This document shows positions 33,640-46,009 of a stretch of 64,000 bases of DNA, piece by piece. Source of the DNA: Ailanthus altissimus (lineage: Eukaryota; Streptophyta; Magnoliopsida; Sapindales; Simaroubaceae); assembly GCA_946807835.1 (NCBI GenBank), contig OX327702.1, positions 12,462,001 through 12,526,000 on the forward strand. The letters run 5' to 3'. A program made the translations under genes and the position numbers. Position 1 is the stretch's first letter. Every line of letters begins with the position of its first letter. The notes below the pieces were generated by a model, which saw only the letters and a program-made list of their open reading frames with translations, searched no databases and was not told where the DNA came from.

Positions 33640-34466
33640 GACTCTCCCAATCCTCATAAATAAACAATATTTTAGGAAGGTATAACTTCAGTAATTATAA
33701 GATAGTGAATGTACCTTTCAGACATGGCATTTATCTTTCTAAGAAGTTGTGTCCTTAAGAAGAAGATGAAAGAGTTAGAATGTCTACCATACCTTATGCA
33801 TCAGTTTTAGGAAGTATAATGTATGCCATGTTATGTATAAAACCTAACATTAGTATGGCTGTAAGTGTTACAAGTTAGTATCAATTTGATCCAGGAAATG
33901 ACCATTGGATGGTCGTGAAACATATTCTTAAATACCTTAAAGGTACAAAGGATATGTTCCTGAGTTTTGGAGAGAGTGACTTACATGTGAGAGGATATAC
34001 TAATTCAGTTTTTCAATCTGATTCAGATGATAGAAAGTCTACATTTGGTTTTGTATTTCTTCTCAATGGTGCCACTGTTAGTTGCAAAAGTAAAACACAT
34101 GAATCTGTAGTTGATTCAACCATAGAAATAGAATATATTGTGGCTTTATAAGCTGCAAAAGAAGTAGTGTGGATATTCAAATTTATCACAGAGTTGGGAG
34201 TTATCCCAAGTATAGTGAATCCTATCCCATTATACTATGATAACAATGGAGCAGTTGCCCAAGCCAAGGATCCCAAGGCATACCAAAAGTCTAAGCATGT
34301 GGAACGAAAGTAACATATAATTAGAGAGATCTTGGTTAGAGGAGATGTAATAATATCTAGAGTAGATTCTAGTGAAAATATAGTAGACTCACGTACTAAG
34401 GCTTTAACTACTAAAGTGTTCTTAAAACATTTGAAGTCAATGGGTATTAGATATCGTTTAGAATGA
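33640..34466 (+). pseudogene. copia-A RT end and RNase H of the outer element
   Basis: This is the 3' end of the outer plus-strand copia-A polyprotein. RT tail: PYASVLGSIMYAMLCIKPNI and YQFDPGNDHWMVVKHILKYLKG. RNase H: GYTNSVFQSDSDDRKSTFGF, FLLNGATVSCKSKTHE and DSTIEIEYIVAL, then ITELGVIPSI, and DSRTKALTTKVFLKHLKSMG at the end. The longest open part is 33909-34151. A stop follows IEYIVAL, and further stops and frameshifts break the rest. The 3' LTR begins 20 bp later. Confidence 0.9.
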
Positions 34467-34485
34467 CACTAGAATAAATGAGTGT

Positions 34486-35457
34486 TGTTGGAGTTGGTGC
34501 TTAAGCACCATTCTAATTTTGTATAAATCTTATTTATATTTATACAATATGCATTTCTATAAATCACTATTTTATTATATGGTATTAATCTGTTCTTTCA
34601 TACAATTTATATCAATACTAAGAGTTAGTATTTTTAAGAGTTAGAAACTAGTATGAATTAGAATAAAGACTTTAGAATATTTATTGTAGTGACATAGTTG
34701 CAAGTAGTTGCAAATATTATTAATAAATTTCATTATATAGTATATTCTCCAAATTGGTTCCTAATCATAGGTTTAACAATATAGGTCGATTGTTAAAATC
34801 GAAAAGACTGGTGTATATTTATATCTGGAATAATCAAACGATTAATTTTAACAAATCGTGAGCTTAGTGGAAGCTCGTATAGGTGGTGTTAAGCAGGGAC
34901 TTGACACTAAACGGACTCATGAAGACATCTAATAGACATTCCATAAAGTCATTAATGGATGGTATTCTTGAGTTGAGTAGTTTTTGCGGTCCTTTAACCT
35001 GAGCACCATGGTGGGCTTGTGAGTGATTCACCATACTTAGATTTCACACATGTCAGAGACCTTTTTTGGTATAACCTCTAGGTTTCGTTAGGTATGGTCC
35101 GATGCTTATGGAGTTCGATGTGCATAAATATGGGATTTGTCAGCTCATATAATTGGGTCGTATATCCTGATGCTTCGAGATTATATTTTAGAAATTTTTT
35201 GGCCAAAAGTATTTAACCAAAAAATGTTTCCATAAGGTAAAACATTATCATAAAGTAGCTCGTGGATATTGTTTATTAAAATACAAATGTGAAGATAAGT
35301 TTAAGGTCGAGTGGAAAGAGGTTTAACGGTATATCTATGTCTCTACTTTTCTAGGATATAAGTGATAAAATAATTATACGAATATGGTTAATCTTAACTT
35401 GTATGATTTTACGCTCCATTTTATTGTATATGTAGCATGTGTGTGGGGAAATGTTTA
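34486..35457 (+). repeat. copia-A 3' LTR, first part only
   Basis: It starts TGTTGGAGTTGGTGCTTAAG directly after the RNase H end and runs about 970 bp, then is cut off by the start of another copia-A LTR. It aligns with 35458 to about 36530 of the next copy, including the 'gatgcttatggagttcg' and 'gtatatcctgatgcttcgag' segments. Confidence 0.75.
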
Positions 35458-37810
35458 TGTTGGCATTTGTACTTACGTGCCATCCCATTATGTATATATA
35501 TTTAATGATAATATTTATACAATTATCATTTCTAATAAAATTGTTAATATTATTTATTATTAAATGGTAAGATGCTTGTAACGTTTCAGACATTGTATAA
35601 TCTGAAGGAGTTCAGATATGGTTTAAAATGGTTTAGATCAATGCTAAGAGTTAGCAACGCTAATAGTTAAAAGTACTAAGAGTTAGTGGTGCTAAGAGTT
35701 AGCAGATTAATAGAATTAGCGAAATCTAAACAATACTGACATAGAACTTTGTCTGAATAGGACAATGACCTTAGAATATATTAATACTGACATAGTTGCA
35801 AAGAGTTACAGATGGTGCTAAGAAATGTCATTATGCAAGTATGTTCTCAAGCATGATGTTCCTGATCTAATTTTATCGATGCGGGTTTATCAGTGGAACC
35901 CATTAATATAAATTAGTTTATGTCTATATCTGGATGGTCCAGATGGTTTGTCTTAGCAAAATATGAGTTTAGTGGAAGCTCGTATAGATATATAGGTATT
36001 CAGTGAGGACTGGATATTGAACAGACTTACAAAGACCTCCAATAGACATCTTATAAAATTGTCAATTAAAGGTCTTTTGAGTTGAGTAGTATTTGTGATC
36101 ATTTGACCTGAGCGCCACGGTGGGCTTGTGAGTGATCCACCATACTTTGGTTTCACACATGTCGAAGACATTTCATGGTCTGATCGTTGTGTGTCGTCAA
36201 GTATGGTCCAATGCTCATGGAGTCCGGTGTACGTAGATATGAGATCCATCAGCTCATATGAGTAGGTTGTATATCTTGATGCTTCGAGATTATATTTCAG
36301 AAAGTCTTGTGGTCACAAGCGTAAATCATAAAAGTGTTTGTGGACATTGTTTAAGGAAATATAAATCTGGAGATAAGTTGATGGTTGAGCAAATAGAGAT
36401 TTGATGGTGATGATCTATATCTCTACTCTTCCAAGATATATATGATGGAGGGATTATACAAATATACGATAACCTTAACTTGCATGGTCTAACGCACTAA
36501 TTTGTAATATCCGTAATGTGTGTGTGGGACATCATTCACGGATGTATGGAGGAGCTCTATATGACAAATTAGGTGTGGACCTAGAGAGTGTCACAATATG
36601 AAGTGTACTCGTTGTGCACTAGGGTAGTAGATTGGATTGAATAATTCGATCCAATAAATTTTAGTAAAATAGAATAATTATTTCAAAATCCTTTGGGATG
36701 TACATTTGTCAAGACTTAATTGTTAAGTACATCACTAAATTAATTAATAAGAGTTATTAATCAATACGATGTTGAAAGTGGCACAATTAGGTCTATAATT
36801 TGATTTTACCTTAGATTTATCATTTAACCATGGTAATAAAAATAAGTAAAGTAAAAAGTAATTATTCAAAATTATTTTAAATAATTAAATTGTATATTAT
36901 TAAATAATATGATAATATATTAATCATGGCTATTGTATTTTTAATACAATGAGGGGTCTAGATGTTGACCATTTATTTACCTAATATAATTAAAAGAATT
37001 ATATTTGTTAGGTAATAATTTATTTAGGTGGTCATTATTATAGTGTTTAATAAATTAATTATAAGTAGGAACCAACAATAAAATTGGTGGAGCACTTGTT
37101 TTTGTTTTATCAAAAAGTGTTGAATAACAAAAACAAAACTTTGGCTACAATTGAATTCATTCATTCATTTTTTAGAGAAGAATTCGGCAAGCTTATTGAA
37201 GATAAGTGAGAGAATTTTGGTTTTGTATTTTTCAAGTTTTGAAAGCAAAAAGAAATTCTCTTCATCTTTTTCTCTCATAAATGGATCAAAATGAATAAAA
37301 GAAAATGGAGAAATAGATATATAATTTGACACAAGAGTTGTGTTAAAATTAATTATTCTATAGAAATTGTTTTCAATAAAATTACAAGAGTTATATACAT
37401 AATTTATAATCTCCATTTAAGAAACAAAATTGTATTCAAAAGAGTTTGAATACAAGTAGCTGGAAGTTCTAAAAACTAAGCTATCATTCTAGCTCCATAA
37501 TCCCACTAAACCGTTATGGACTAGAATTGTTCAACAATTCACTTCAAGGTGAGCTCTTCAATTGGATTGTTAGAGGACTTGAAGATTTTGTAAAGCTACC
37601 TTCGTTACGTAAGTGTTCTTTACACTTTAATTTTATGTACACAGTTGTTCATCTTGTATACGTTGTTGTATAATAGTTATAATTGAGCATATATGTGATA
37701 TATGTGGTTAAATTCGTTAAATTAGGTGTATTTGGCAACATGCTTCCGCTGCGTGTAGTAATTTTTGTAATTACGTACACACTCGTATGTCACACACTTG
37801 ATTTCCAACA
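35458..37810 (+). repeat. copia-A LTR, complete, with primer site
   Basis: It starts TGTTGGCATTTGTAC and ends TTTCCAACA (2,353 bp), followed by a primer binding site, so it is the 5' LTR of a further copia-A element. Typical parts are the 'gctaagagttagcagat' region at 35640-35710 (the reverse complement of the 'ctaactcttagc' runs in minus copies) and the A-rich transcript-like 3' half. The short ORFs 35351-37416 on the minus strand are chance. Confidence 0.8.
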
Positions 37811-37812
37811 AA

Positions 37813-37824
37813 TGGTATTAGAGC
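37813..37824 (+). other. copia-A primer binding site
   Basis: TGGTATTAGAGC, one base off the tRNA-iMet type site, lies two bases after the LTR. Confidence 0.85.
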
Positions 37825-38040
37825 ATGCTAAATTGAGTATGTGATAATTCGTGTTGTTCAATATGTTTACATGGTGATGTTGTATATTTTTGAACAACTT
37901 GATCATGTTTAAATTTTAACATGGTGATGTTTGATGTTTAAGCATGATGATGAACAAATTGATGATGTTTAAATTTCAACATGTGATGTTTGATATTTAA
38001 GTATGATATGTACAACTTGATAATATTTCTCTAGAATTCC
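37825..38040 (+). other. copia-A leader piece with short repeats
   Basis: This leader remnant has three imperfect copies of a unit containing 'catggtgatgtttgatgttt' (near 37870, 37918 and 37977). It ends where the LINE begins. No coding region. Confidence 0.6.
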
Positions 38041-38081
38041 CATCGGCGGCTCTTGCTGGCAGGCAGAACTACCGACGCCAA

Positions 38082-38590
38082 TGAAAATCCTAAGTTAGAA
38101 TGTGCAAGGATTGGGCAACCCTCGCACATTCCATATCCTGTACTCACTTGTACAGGAGCACTACCCTGAGGTGATCTTCATTATGGAGACACGAGCATAC
38201 AGATAAAGATTGGAGGATCTTAGAGTGAAACTTGGTTTTGGTGGTAAACATGTTTTAGAGAGAGTGGGATACAGCGGTGGTATGACACTTTTATGGTCGA
38301 ATAAGGTAGACATCTTCATTCTATCTTACTCCCGCTTTCATATTGATGTTTTAATTACTAGAATAGAGAACAACTGGCGATTCACAGGCTTTTACAGTCA
38401 CCTTGAATCATCCCAATGCGTCCACTCGTGGACACTCCTGAGATGCATATGTATGTTGTCCTCCCTTCCCTGGGTATGTGGAGGGGACTTCAATGAGATC
38501 CTTCAAAGCTCTGAAAAATATGGTGGCTTGCCTCGCCCTCCTACCTTATGTAGAAATTCAGAAACCCTATCAATGAATGTGGGCTTTTAG
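38082..38590 (+). pseudogene. LINE endonuclease (APE-type) domain
   Basis: The apurinic-like endonuclease makes the nick for target-primed reverse transcription. Reading from 38082 gives MKILS, a stop where Trp is expected, then NVQGLGNPRT, EVIFIMETRA, a stop, and from 38210 LRVKLGFGGKHVLERVGYSG and WSNKVDIFIL. Further on, WVCGGDFNEIL (38470-38500) is the conserved GDFNEI motif with the catalytic Asp and Asn. The reading ends at 38590; the end of the domain with its SDH motif is missing. Confidence 0.85.
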
Positions 38591-38639
38591 GCTTCTAGTC
38601 CAAAAGGCCGTTGTGGAATACTTCTCTGACTTATTCACC

Positions 38640-40139
38640 TCATCTAATCCCTCGGGGTCTGAAATTGATTCTGTTACCTCTAGTGTGAAGCTGCGACTGT
38701 CTGCACAATACATCTAATGGTTGGATTCTCCATTCACTGCTAATGAAATCTAGAAGGCTTTATTCTAGATGCACCCTACCAAAGCCCCCAGCAGAGACGG
38801 TATGCCTGCTTTATTCTACAACAATTCTGGGATATTATTGGACCTAATATTTGTCGGCATGCCTAGGTTTCCTTAATAATGAGGATGCTCTCGGCAAGGT
38901 CAATGAGACCCTTATTACCCTAATCCCTAAAGTAAACGAGCCTAAATGCTATGCAGATTTCGGACCGATCAGCCTTTGTAATGTCATGTACAAAATTATT
39001 TCAAGGGCATTGGCTAACAAATTGCAGTGTGTTATGAAGGAGGTAATTTTTAAAGCTCAGAGTGCTTTTATCCCCGGATGCCTAATCACTGACAATGCTA
39101 TAATCAGTTACGAATTCCTCCATGGTATTAAACGCAATAAATTTTTTGCTGGAAATTATTTGGCTCTGGAATTGGATATGTCAAAGGCCTATGATCGGGT
39201 TGAATGACTTTTTCTGTTTGTTATGATGAGGACACTGGGCTTCTCTGATAATTGGTGCCAGAAGATTCACTGGTGCATATCTTCTGTATCCTACTCTGTT
39301 ATTATTAATGGCATTCCATACGGCCATTTTTTCCCTTCAAGAAGTCTTCGCCAGGGTGACCCTCTGTCTTTATATCTGTTTTTGTTTTGTGCAGAGGGCC
39401 TTTATACTCTTATTAAGTCTTTCGAACAACATGAAGACTTATAAGGGTTGAGATGTGGGAACCTAAGGCCAACAATCTCCCACTTATTCTTTGCCGATGA
39501 TAGCCTTATATTTACTAGGGCCTCTTTAACCAATTGTACCTCTATCCAAGAAATCTTGGGTTCTTATGAGCATGCATCTGGACAGTTGATCAATAGCCAG
39601 AAATCTGCGGTATATTTCGGAAATCTATTTCTGGGGATGTCGCTGCCCATCTTACCCAATATCTTGAAGTGGTCCAAGTTCTCCACCACAACAAATACTT
39701 GGGGCTCCCTTGTGCGACCAGTAAAAACAAGCAGAATCTCTTTGCGGCTGTAAAGGAGAAAGTGTGGAATAAATTTAAAGGTTGGAAGAGGCTTCTTTTT
39801 TCTGCTGGGGGTTGGGAGATTCTTCTTAAAGCAGTTATCCAAGCAATACCGACCTATGTTATGAATTTGTTCAGGCTCCCAAAGAGCCTAACTAAGGAAA
39901 TCCAGAGACTATGTGCCAGATTTTTCTGGCGAGGTGATGAGTGTTCCATAAAGATCCATTGGTGTACTTGGGATATGTTGTGCCGTCACAAGAAGGATGG
40001 TGGTTTGGATTTTAGGGAACTGACTTCTTTTAAGCAAGCCACTTTGGTTAAGCAAAGTTGGAGAGTGATAGCAAATTCTGAATCATTGGTGGCGCAAAAT
40101 CTCCAAGGCATTTATTTTCCTAACTCATCTTTCTTGTAG
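38640..40139 (+). pseudogene. LINE reverse transcriptase domain
   Basis: This is the LINE RT in several frames. MHPTKAPSRDGMPALFY (38770-38820) is the usual start. At 38887-39207: [47 protein letters not shown] and [14 protein letters not shown], whose Asp is catalytic. At 39223-39444: SLRQGDPLSLYLFLFCAEGL. At 39487-39510: HLFFADDSLIF, where FADD replaces the YxDD box. From 39669 the thumb-like part continues (HHNKYLGLPCATSK, AGGWEILLKAVIQAIPTYVM). A stop after YDRVE and several frameshifts disable it. Confidence 0.9.
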
Positions 40140-40577
40140 GTACCCTCTAGACATTCAGATTCTCTGATTTGAAAAAGCATTTTATAGGGTAGAGAGCTGC
40201 TTAAAAAGGGGCTTCATTGGCGTATTGGTGATGGATCAGCTGTATCAATTTATTATGACTAGTGGCTATTACGATCGCTCTCTTTCAAACCATCATTCCC
40301 CTATTATTTGCCTGAGCATTCATTAGTGGCAGAACTACTACTCCTATCAGGGACATAGAACAGTGAGTTAGTTCGTGACTCTTTCCTAGATGAAGAATGT
40401 GAATTAATACTCAGCATCCCGTGCTATCCATCTTAGGAATAACAGACTGACTCGGTTATGTGGCATTTTGATAGACATGGATAGTACTCTATAAAGAGTG
40501 GATACTGGCTATCTTATTTTTCAAACCAAGCATCACCTAGTAATGATAATACCGAATCCCAATCCTAGTGGCAGCAC

Positions 40578-40793
40578 TTGTGGTGCCTGAAGATTCCCCC
40601 TAAAATCAAACATTTTGCTTGGAGACTTATACATGGTTGGATCTCGGCTTTTGCAAACCTCAAAAGGCACCATGTCCTTATTGACGAGCATTGTAGTCAA
40701 TGTGCTAAAGGAGTTGAAAACTTCATCCACGCATTATGGCTATATGACACATTAAAAAAAGTATTTGTATTTCCTATAATACACATATTCTAG
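40578..40793 (+). pseudogene. LINE zf-RVT domain
   Basis: The zinc-binding reverse transcriptase domain found in plant LINEs is visible as LKIPPKIKHFAWRLIHGWIS, then HCSQCAKGVENFIHALW. The Cys-Cys and His pattern is kept. It sits between the RT and RNase H parts, as in plant L1 elements. Confidence 0.8.
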
Positions 40794-40957
40794 ACCTTTT
40801 TTTGGAATGTAAGACGAGCTTAGCAGCAATGAATTTGGAGGCACTGCTAATCATGTTTTGGAGATTATGGTTTTTTAGAAACCAATTCGTTATGGAAAAG
40901 AAAGTTATACTGGTTGATGATTTGCTTAATTGGTACAAGTATTATTGACATGAGTTC

Positions 40958-41497
40958 ATGTTTACTTTAACAAGGAAGATTGAAAACAAGTGTGAACCAA
41001 GCATTAGATGGATAGCACCTAGGCTGGGTTTAATAAAAGTTAACACTAATGCCAGTCTCTTCTCAAAGCATCCCAAGGCTGGTTTAGGTGTAATTTTACG
41101 TGATCACTATAGAGTTATCTTGGTATCTTCGTCTGTTCCGCTAAATGAAAAACCCTCAGTGGCCACCCTTGAAGCCATGGCAATACTTCAAGGTCTTTAC
41201 TTGGCCAAACTGTTGGGCTTATCTGCTATTGAGGTTGCCTCTGATGCTGCTGGTGTTATTCATGACATTAATACCGTTTCTCACTCATTTTGAGAACTTG
41301 GTTTGGTACTGTACGATATTAGAACCTTATCTGCATCTTTCAATTTTTGTTCCTTTAGCTATTCTCATCGGTCCACCAACCGGGTGGCCCATGAATTGGC
41401 ACACTTGACTCTAAATCTAATTTTTGAAACTATCTGGTTTGGAAAAGTCCCATTCCAGTATGAACACCTTGTGATGGAGGATTACCCTTCCTCTTGA
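40958..41497 (+). pseudogene. LINE C-terminal RNase H domain
   Basis: This is a plant-LINE RNase H (RVT_3 type). From 40958: IRWIAPRLGLIKVNTNASL, where Asn replaces the first catalytic Asp of 'KVNTDAS', then GLGVILRDHYRVIL, ATLEAMAILQGLYLA with its Glu, and IEVASDAAGVI with the next Asp. After a stop at 41291 the end is read in the same region to 41497 (SYSHRSTNRVAHELAHLTL), which keeps the final Asn and His motif. The first catalytic residue is lost. Confidence 0.85.
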
Positions 41498-41521
41498 GAT
41501 CTTATTAAAGATAATCTTTAA

Positions 41522-41855
41522 GTTAAAAAATAATAATAAAATTAGTAGAGCACTTGTTTTTGTTTTATCAAAAAATGTTGAATAACAAAAATAAAACTTT
41601 GGCTAACAATTGAATTCAATATTTCACTTTTTAGAGGAGAATTCGACAAGCTCATTGAAGGTAAGTGAGAGAGTTTTAGTTTTGTGTTTTTCAAGTGTTG
41701 AAAGCAAAAAGAAATTCTCTTCATCTTCTTCTCTCATAAATGGATCAAAATCAATAAAAGAAAATAGAGAAAGAGCTATGAAAATATGCTTCCGTTGTGT
41801 GTAGTAATGTTTGTAATTACGTACAAACTCGTATGTCACACACTTGATTTTCAAC
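41522..41855 (+). repeat. copia-A LTR 3' tail, first of three
   Basis: It aligns with 37075-37265 and 37740-37810 of the complete LTR, with the part between deleted. It ends TTTTCAACA. Confidence 0.75.
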
Positions 41856-41904
41856 AGTTCATATACATATGAAAAAGTTTCATTAGAAAAATGGAACGGG
41901 TATA

Positions 41905-42946
41905 AATCTAGGGAGTCTCACAATATGAAGTGTACTCGTTGAATGCTAGGGTAGCACATAGGATCAAAGAATTTGATCCGGGAAAAAAATTTGAATAAGT
42001 AGGATGTGGTTTTGGTATTGGTATCTCTCAAGAATGACACGTGTCGAATTCTAACTGTTAGAATTGCACACCTAGTTGGTGTACTATAACACTCTATGCA
42101 AATTTGTTTAATTAACACTTTAACAAGTGTATGACACTTGTCATGATTTTGTTTAAATTATGCATAAATATCCATTTATTAAATTAAATGCATAAATATT
42201 ATGCATTTAAATTTGAAAATTTATTGGATTGATTTTGAGAATCAAAATATTTTTAATATGTATTTCTTAAAATAATCAAATATTGCCACATTAGTCTTTG
42301 GTCATTTTAACTTATAAAGACTTATATTGCTAATGACAACTTTCTGATGGACTTTTGCATTCTTTCAAAGATTAAATAGAAGGCAAAGAAAAACATAAAT
42401 GCATAATTGTTATGCATTTTCAACAAAAGAGTTGGTGAACTCTTGGTTTTTGTATTTTTGAATAAAAAAAATAGAAACAAATATATTAAGGTATGTATGA
42501 TATACGTAAGATAAAATAAAAGAGAGAGAAAGTCATGTTTGCTGATTTTAAGAGTTTTGGCTAAGCGTTAGAAAAGAGTTTTCTCTTTGAGAAATAAGAA
42601 AAAGATTAACACTTGAGAGAAACCAAAAAAATCCTACAAGTTGATAATAAGCTACCATTTTATAGTAAAAATAACCTACCTTGATTTTGGTCTCAAATTG
42701 TTCTAGAATTATATTTTTTGTGAGCTCTACACTTAGATCTCAATAAATTATAAAGCTATATTCATCTTGGTAAGTACTTTTAATTTGTTAATATAGTATA
42801 ATTATTATACATATAAATATAAATAAATATGTATGTGATACATATATTTAAGTATTAAATGAGTGTAATATCTATATATATGCTTTCGCTGAGTATTAAA
42901 AAATTTTAAAATTGTATTTATACTCATATAATCACATACTCCTACA
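41905..42946 (+). repeat. copia-A LTR 3' part, second of three
   Basis: It begins with a match to about 36585 of the complete LTR (TCACAATATGAAGTGTACTC) and continues to an LTR-like end CACATACTCCTACA. It differs enough to be another subfamily. No primer binding site follows directly. Confidence 0.6.
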
Positions 42947-42979
42947 GCCTTGTTATGCTTATTATATGCTAGACACTAA

Positions 42980-43350
42980 CTTGAATTTAATTAGACAAAG
43001 TGGCGACCATGAATGCTATATAAAGTGCGTTAATTTATTTGCATGAGACAGTATGTTAAGAGCAAGTGAAGTAAGGAATAAATATAGCTTAGGTCGAGAG
43101 ATATAAAAGAGAAACAAGTGTTTCTTCAACTAAATTCCACCTGAGAAAATGAGGCTACCATTTTAGTTCAAGGAATCCTACACCATCTTGGACTAGAATT
43201 GCCTAAAGCACGCTTTAAAGGTGAGCTCTCTTTTATCTCATTAGTGTAATAAGATGTGTTATTTATATTATGCTGTGTAAATTTTGCATGTGTGATGTGT
43301 AAAAAAATTAAATTAAATCTATATTCCTGCCTATACACAACACACTTTCA
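42980..43350 (+). repeat. copia-A LTR 3' tail, third of three, with primer site
   Basis: It aligns with about 37440-37810 ('ggactagaattg', then 'aaggtgagctct') and ends with CACACTTTCA at 43350, the same end as the minus copy at 30957. A mutated primer site TGATAACAGAGC follows at 43354-43365. This is the 5' LTR end of the element whose gag-pol lies at 46010-47920. Confidence 0.65.
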
Positions 43351-43365
43351 AATTGATAACAGAGC

Positions 43366-44414
43366 ATATGTTTATGTACTATTTGTGCTTAATCGGAGGA
43401 TCTGTAGTGTAATTAGGATGTTTCGGGCTATCGATTATGCGTTTAAATGTTAAAAAAATGCATAATCAGAACGCAGTTGAAAGGGACACCACGGTGCTGG
43501 AGCTATCCAAGCTCCAGCACTGGATGAGTACCTCTAATGTCGTAGTGTTGGAGGCAGAACCTCCCATGCCGCAGCGCTGGTGGGCCAGCACCCAGCGCCA
43601 TAATGCTAGAAACTCAACAATGCGACGCCAAGGTGGTGACCCTAGCACCGTAGCTCTGTAAAGGTTAATGCTATGACACTGGAGGCTAGACCTCTAGTGT
43701 CACAGGACCAGGAACCTAAGAATGCTATAGTTATGCCAGTTACTCAAATTATTTATTTTAAAGTGTTTAAAAACATTTATTGATTATTTTGTGCAATGTA
43801 TAAGTTGTTATAATAATTGCATTATAAATTGTGGCCTATTTGTTTGTGCTATAAATCAGAATAAAAGTCCTACTACTGGGGGTTAGTTGTGTTTGCACAA
43901 AATAAATGTGTGATTTAGAATCACGTTCTTATGAGATACAAACAAGAATGCAAAAATCTCTCTTAATTAGATTGAATAGTATTTCATTATGAGATAATAG
44001 TACACATTGGTCCATCTTGTAATTATAGTGTTAGACGGGTCACTTTGGTAATTTCTAATATTACTAAAGCATGAGGGATTGGTTGGTGCGATTTGGATTA
44101 TGCTGGTTAAATATGAGATGAGGCAAATATAAAAGTATTGCCCTAGATCGCTAAAGTATATAGGTAGTATCGGTAGCATATATTTGATAATTGATAAGTT
44201 AATCTGAAATACACTTACCCGAGATCGCTTTAATATGCGGATAAGGTATATTTACGAACAGTGGTAAGAGTTGCGTAAGATGCAATTGAAAAGAGTTGTC
44301 TACATTTTAGGTTAATAAATGTCAATATTGCTAAAGCGTGAGGCTAAAGTAGAATTTCAATGGGGTCTACTTTCTGTTATACAATTTAAAAGATTAAACT
44401 GTCATTTTTCTCTT
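43366..44414 (+). other. copia-A leader
   Basis: Leader sequence between the primer site and gag. It contains a GC-rich part (43480-43700) with repeated 'ctccagcactgg/gcagcgctgg' motifs and a perfect 11-bp hairpin at 43494-43520. The ORF pair at 43437-43661 covers this block on both strands and is not a gene. The leader resumes after the inserted LTR at 45831. Confidence 0.55.
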
Positions 44415-45830
44415 TGATATGGGCAAATTTGTCATATATTTCCTCATATTTTTATTTTGATATTTTATTGCTTTATGAGAATAAATGGCTATTTATGTGC
44501 ATTATTGTTATTTATAGGGACTTGAACGAAATTTAAAGACTAAAAACAGGGATTAAAATGTACACTTTTTAAAGTATGTGTCCAGTACCCCAGCGCCACG
44601 AGGATTATTGCCCCAGCGTTGGAATAGTGATCGAAATAAGAAAAATGACCTATTTAAGTCGCATTTGGTGCCCCATCGCCAAATAGTCACCACGCCAGCG
44701 ATAGGCCAGCGCCCCAGCGCTAACATTTCATCGCTCCAGAGGTGAAGCCTTTTTCACGTGTCGCCCCAACGACAACTGTATAGTGCCTCAGCGGTAGCGC
44801 GAGTCCTAGTCCGACGGAAATTGAGATTTACAAGCTCATATCAATCCCTATAAAAAGTCACTCGTTCCCAGCCTTTAAGAATCAACCTATAGCACCCAAG
44901 ACACATTCAAGAACACCAAGAATACAGAGCACGAGTTTTAGAGAGCAATAGGAGTTTAATTGAAGCAACCTTAGAGAGAGATTCAAGGCATTCTTTAGCA
45001 TCAAGAGTATCTTAGGCAGCGCAATTAAGAGCAATTTCAACGTTTATATCGGTTTACTACTGATTGTATTATGATTTATTATTATTTTTACTGTTGTTCT
45101 CTTGTAGCCATGAACTAAATTTATTTTCTAGGGTTAATAATTGAACTCAATATGTGTGCTTAATTGCCATATCTTTTGAATTTAATAAACTCAGTTCTTT
45201 GATATTCAAATTACTTGATCGTAATGCCTCAATATATCTGGCCAATATATGGTGAATAAGTTGGTAATATTGTTGATAAACTCAGAAGAGAAATCATAAT
45301 ATTTAGACCTAGGTAATTTGATGCATGATTGTAAAGTAACATTCAATGTTGCATATGCAAGTTTCAATTTAGGATAGGAATATACCTAATTGGCATGTAT
45401 GATCAATAAGACCTAATCTTAATGAATCTTAATTTATTACAAGTACCATAGGAATATAGGTATTTGGTAAATTAAGGTATACTTGCATGACTTTGGAAGA
45501 GGCTTGTGAATACATTAGTATATTGATCAATAATAAAGACTAAGTGAGTTAAATATTAAATGATTAATTATTAGAAAGCATATTGAGGGATAGTATTAAT
45601 CCTACGTTTTCTCTATATTGCTATCACCTAATTCTCTTTGCGTTATGTTTTTTACATTCATTCTTAGATTTTAATTTTTCTGAATAATTATTAGGAAGAC
45701 ATAATTTTAGTAATTGGTTAAAAAGAAGAAATTATCTCTGTGGGTTCGACATCCGACTTATTTAGTCTCTTTCTTATTTGCATACGATAGTGTATACTTA
45801 CACTTAATTATAAGATATAGAAATATCGCA
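44415..45830 (+). mobile_element. Athila/Tat-like LTR (solo)
   Basis: It starts TGATATGGGC and ends AAATATCGCA (1,416 bp) and aligns with the minus copy at 19021-20505, including 'ccagcgcc' rich blocks at 44585-44800 and the stretch that in both ends with a 'tcgacatccgacttatttag' segment. There is no primer site or internal region next to it, so it is a solo LTR. The flanks show no exact 5-bp duplication ('ctctt' and 'tcatt'). Confidence 0.8.
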
Positions 45831-46009
45831 TCATTTTTTGAGAGATTTAAGAGATTATGTAAAGTAGTGGAAGAGTTAAAAAAATATATAAATGTTAGAC
45901 CTATGATTTAAAGCATTATAGATTAATGATTAGAAATGTTTCGTTAAACATCTCTTAGGTATCTTATATAGATAAAATCAGTATGAGCAATTCATTAGTA
46001 TATTTAATC

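Larger units (their letters stand above)
38041..41535 (+). mobile_element. L1-type LINE retrotransposon, decayed
   Basis: This is a non-LTR retrotransposon with endonuclease, reverse transcriptase, zf-RVT and RNase H parts in order, and a degenerate A-rich tail (about 41522-41535). ORF1 is missing apart from a possible few codons before 38082. It lies between a copia-A leader piece and a copia-A LTR tail, so it presumably inserted into a copia-A element; no target duplication could be identified. Confidence 0.85.

Noticed and set aside
43437..43661. Overlapping open frames on both strands
   Set aside because: They come from a GC-rich repetitive leader block with few stop codons; there is no protein family signal.
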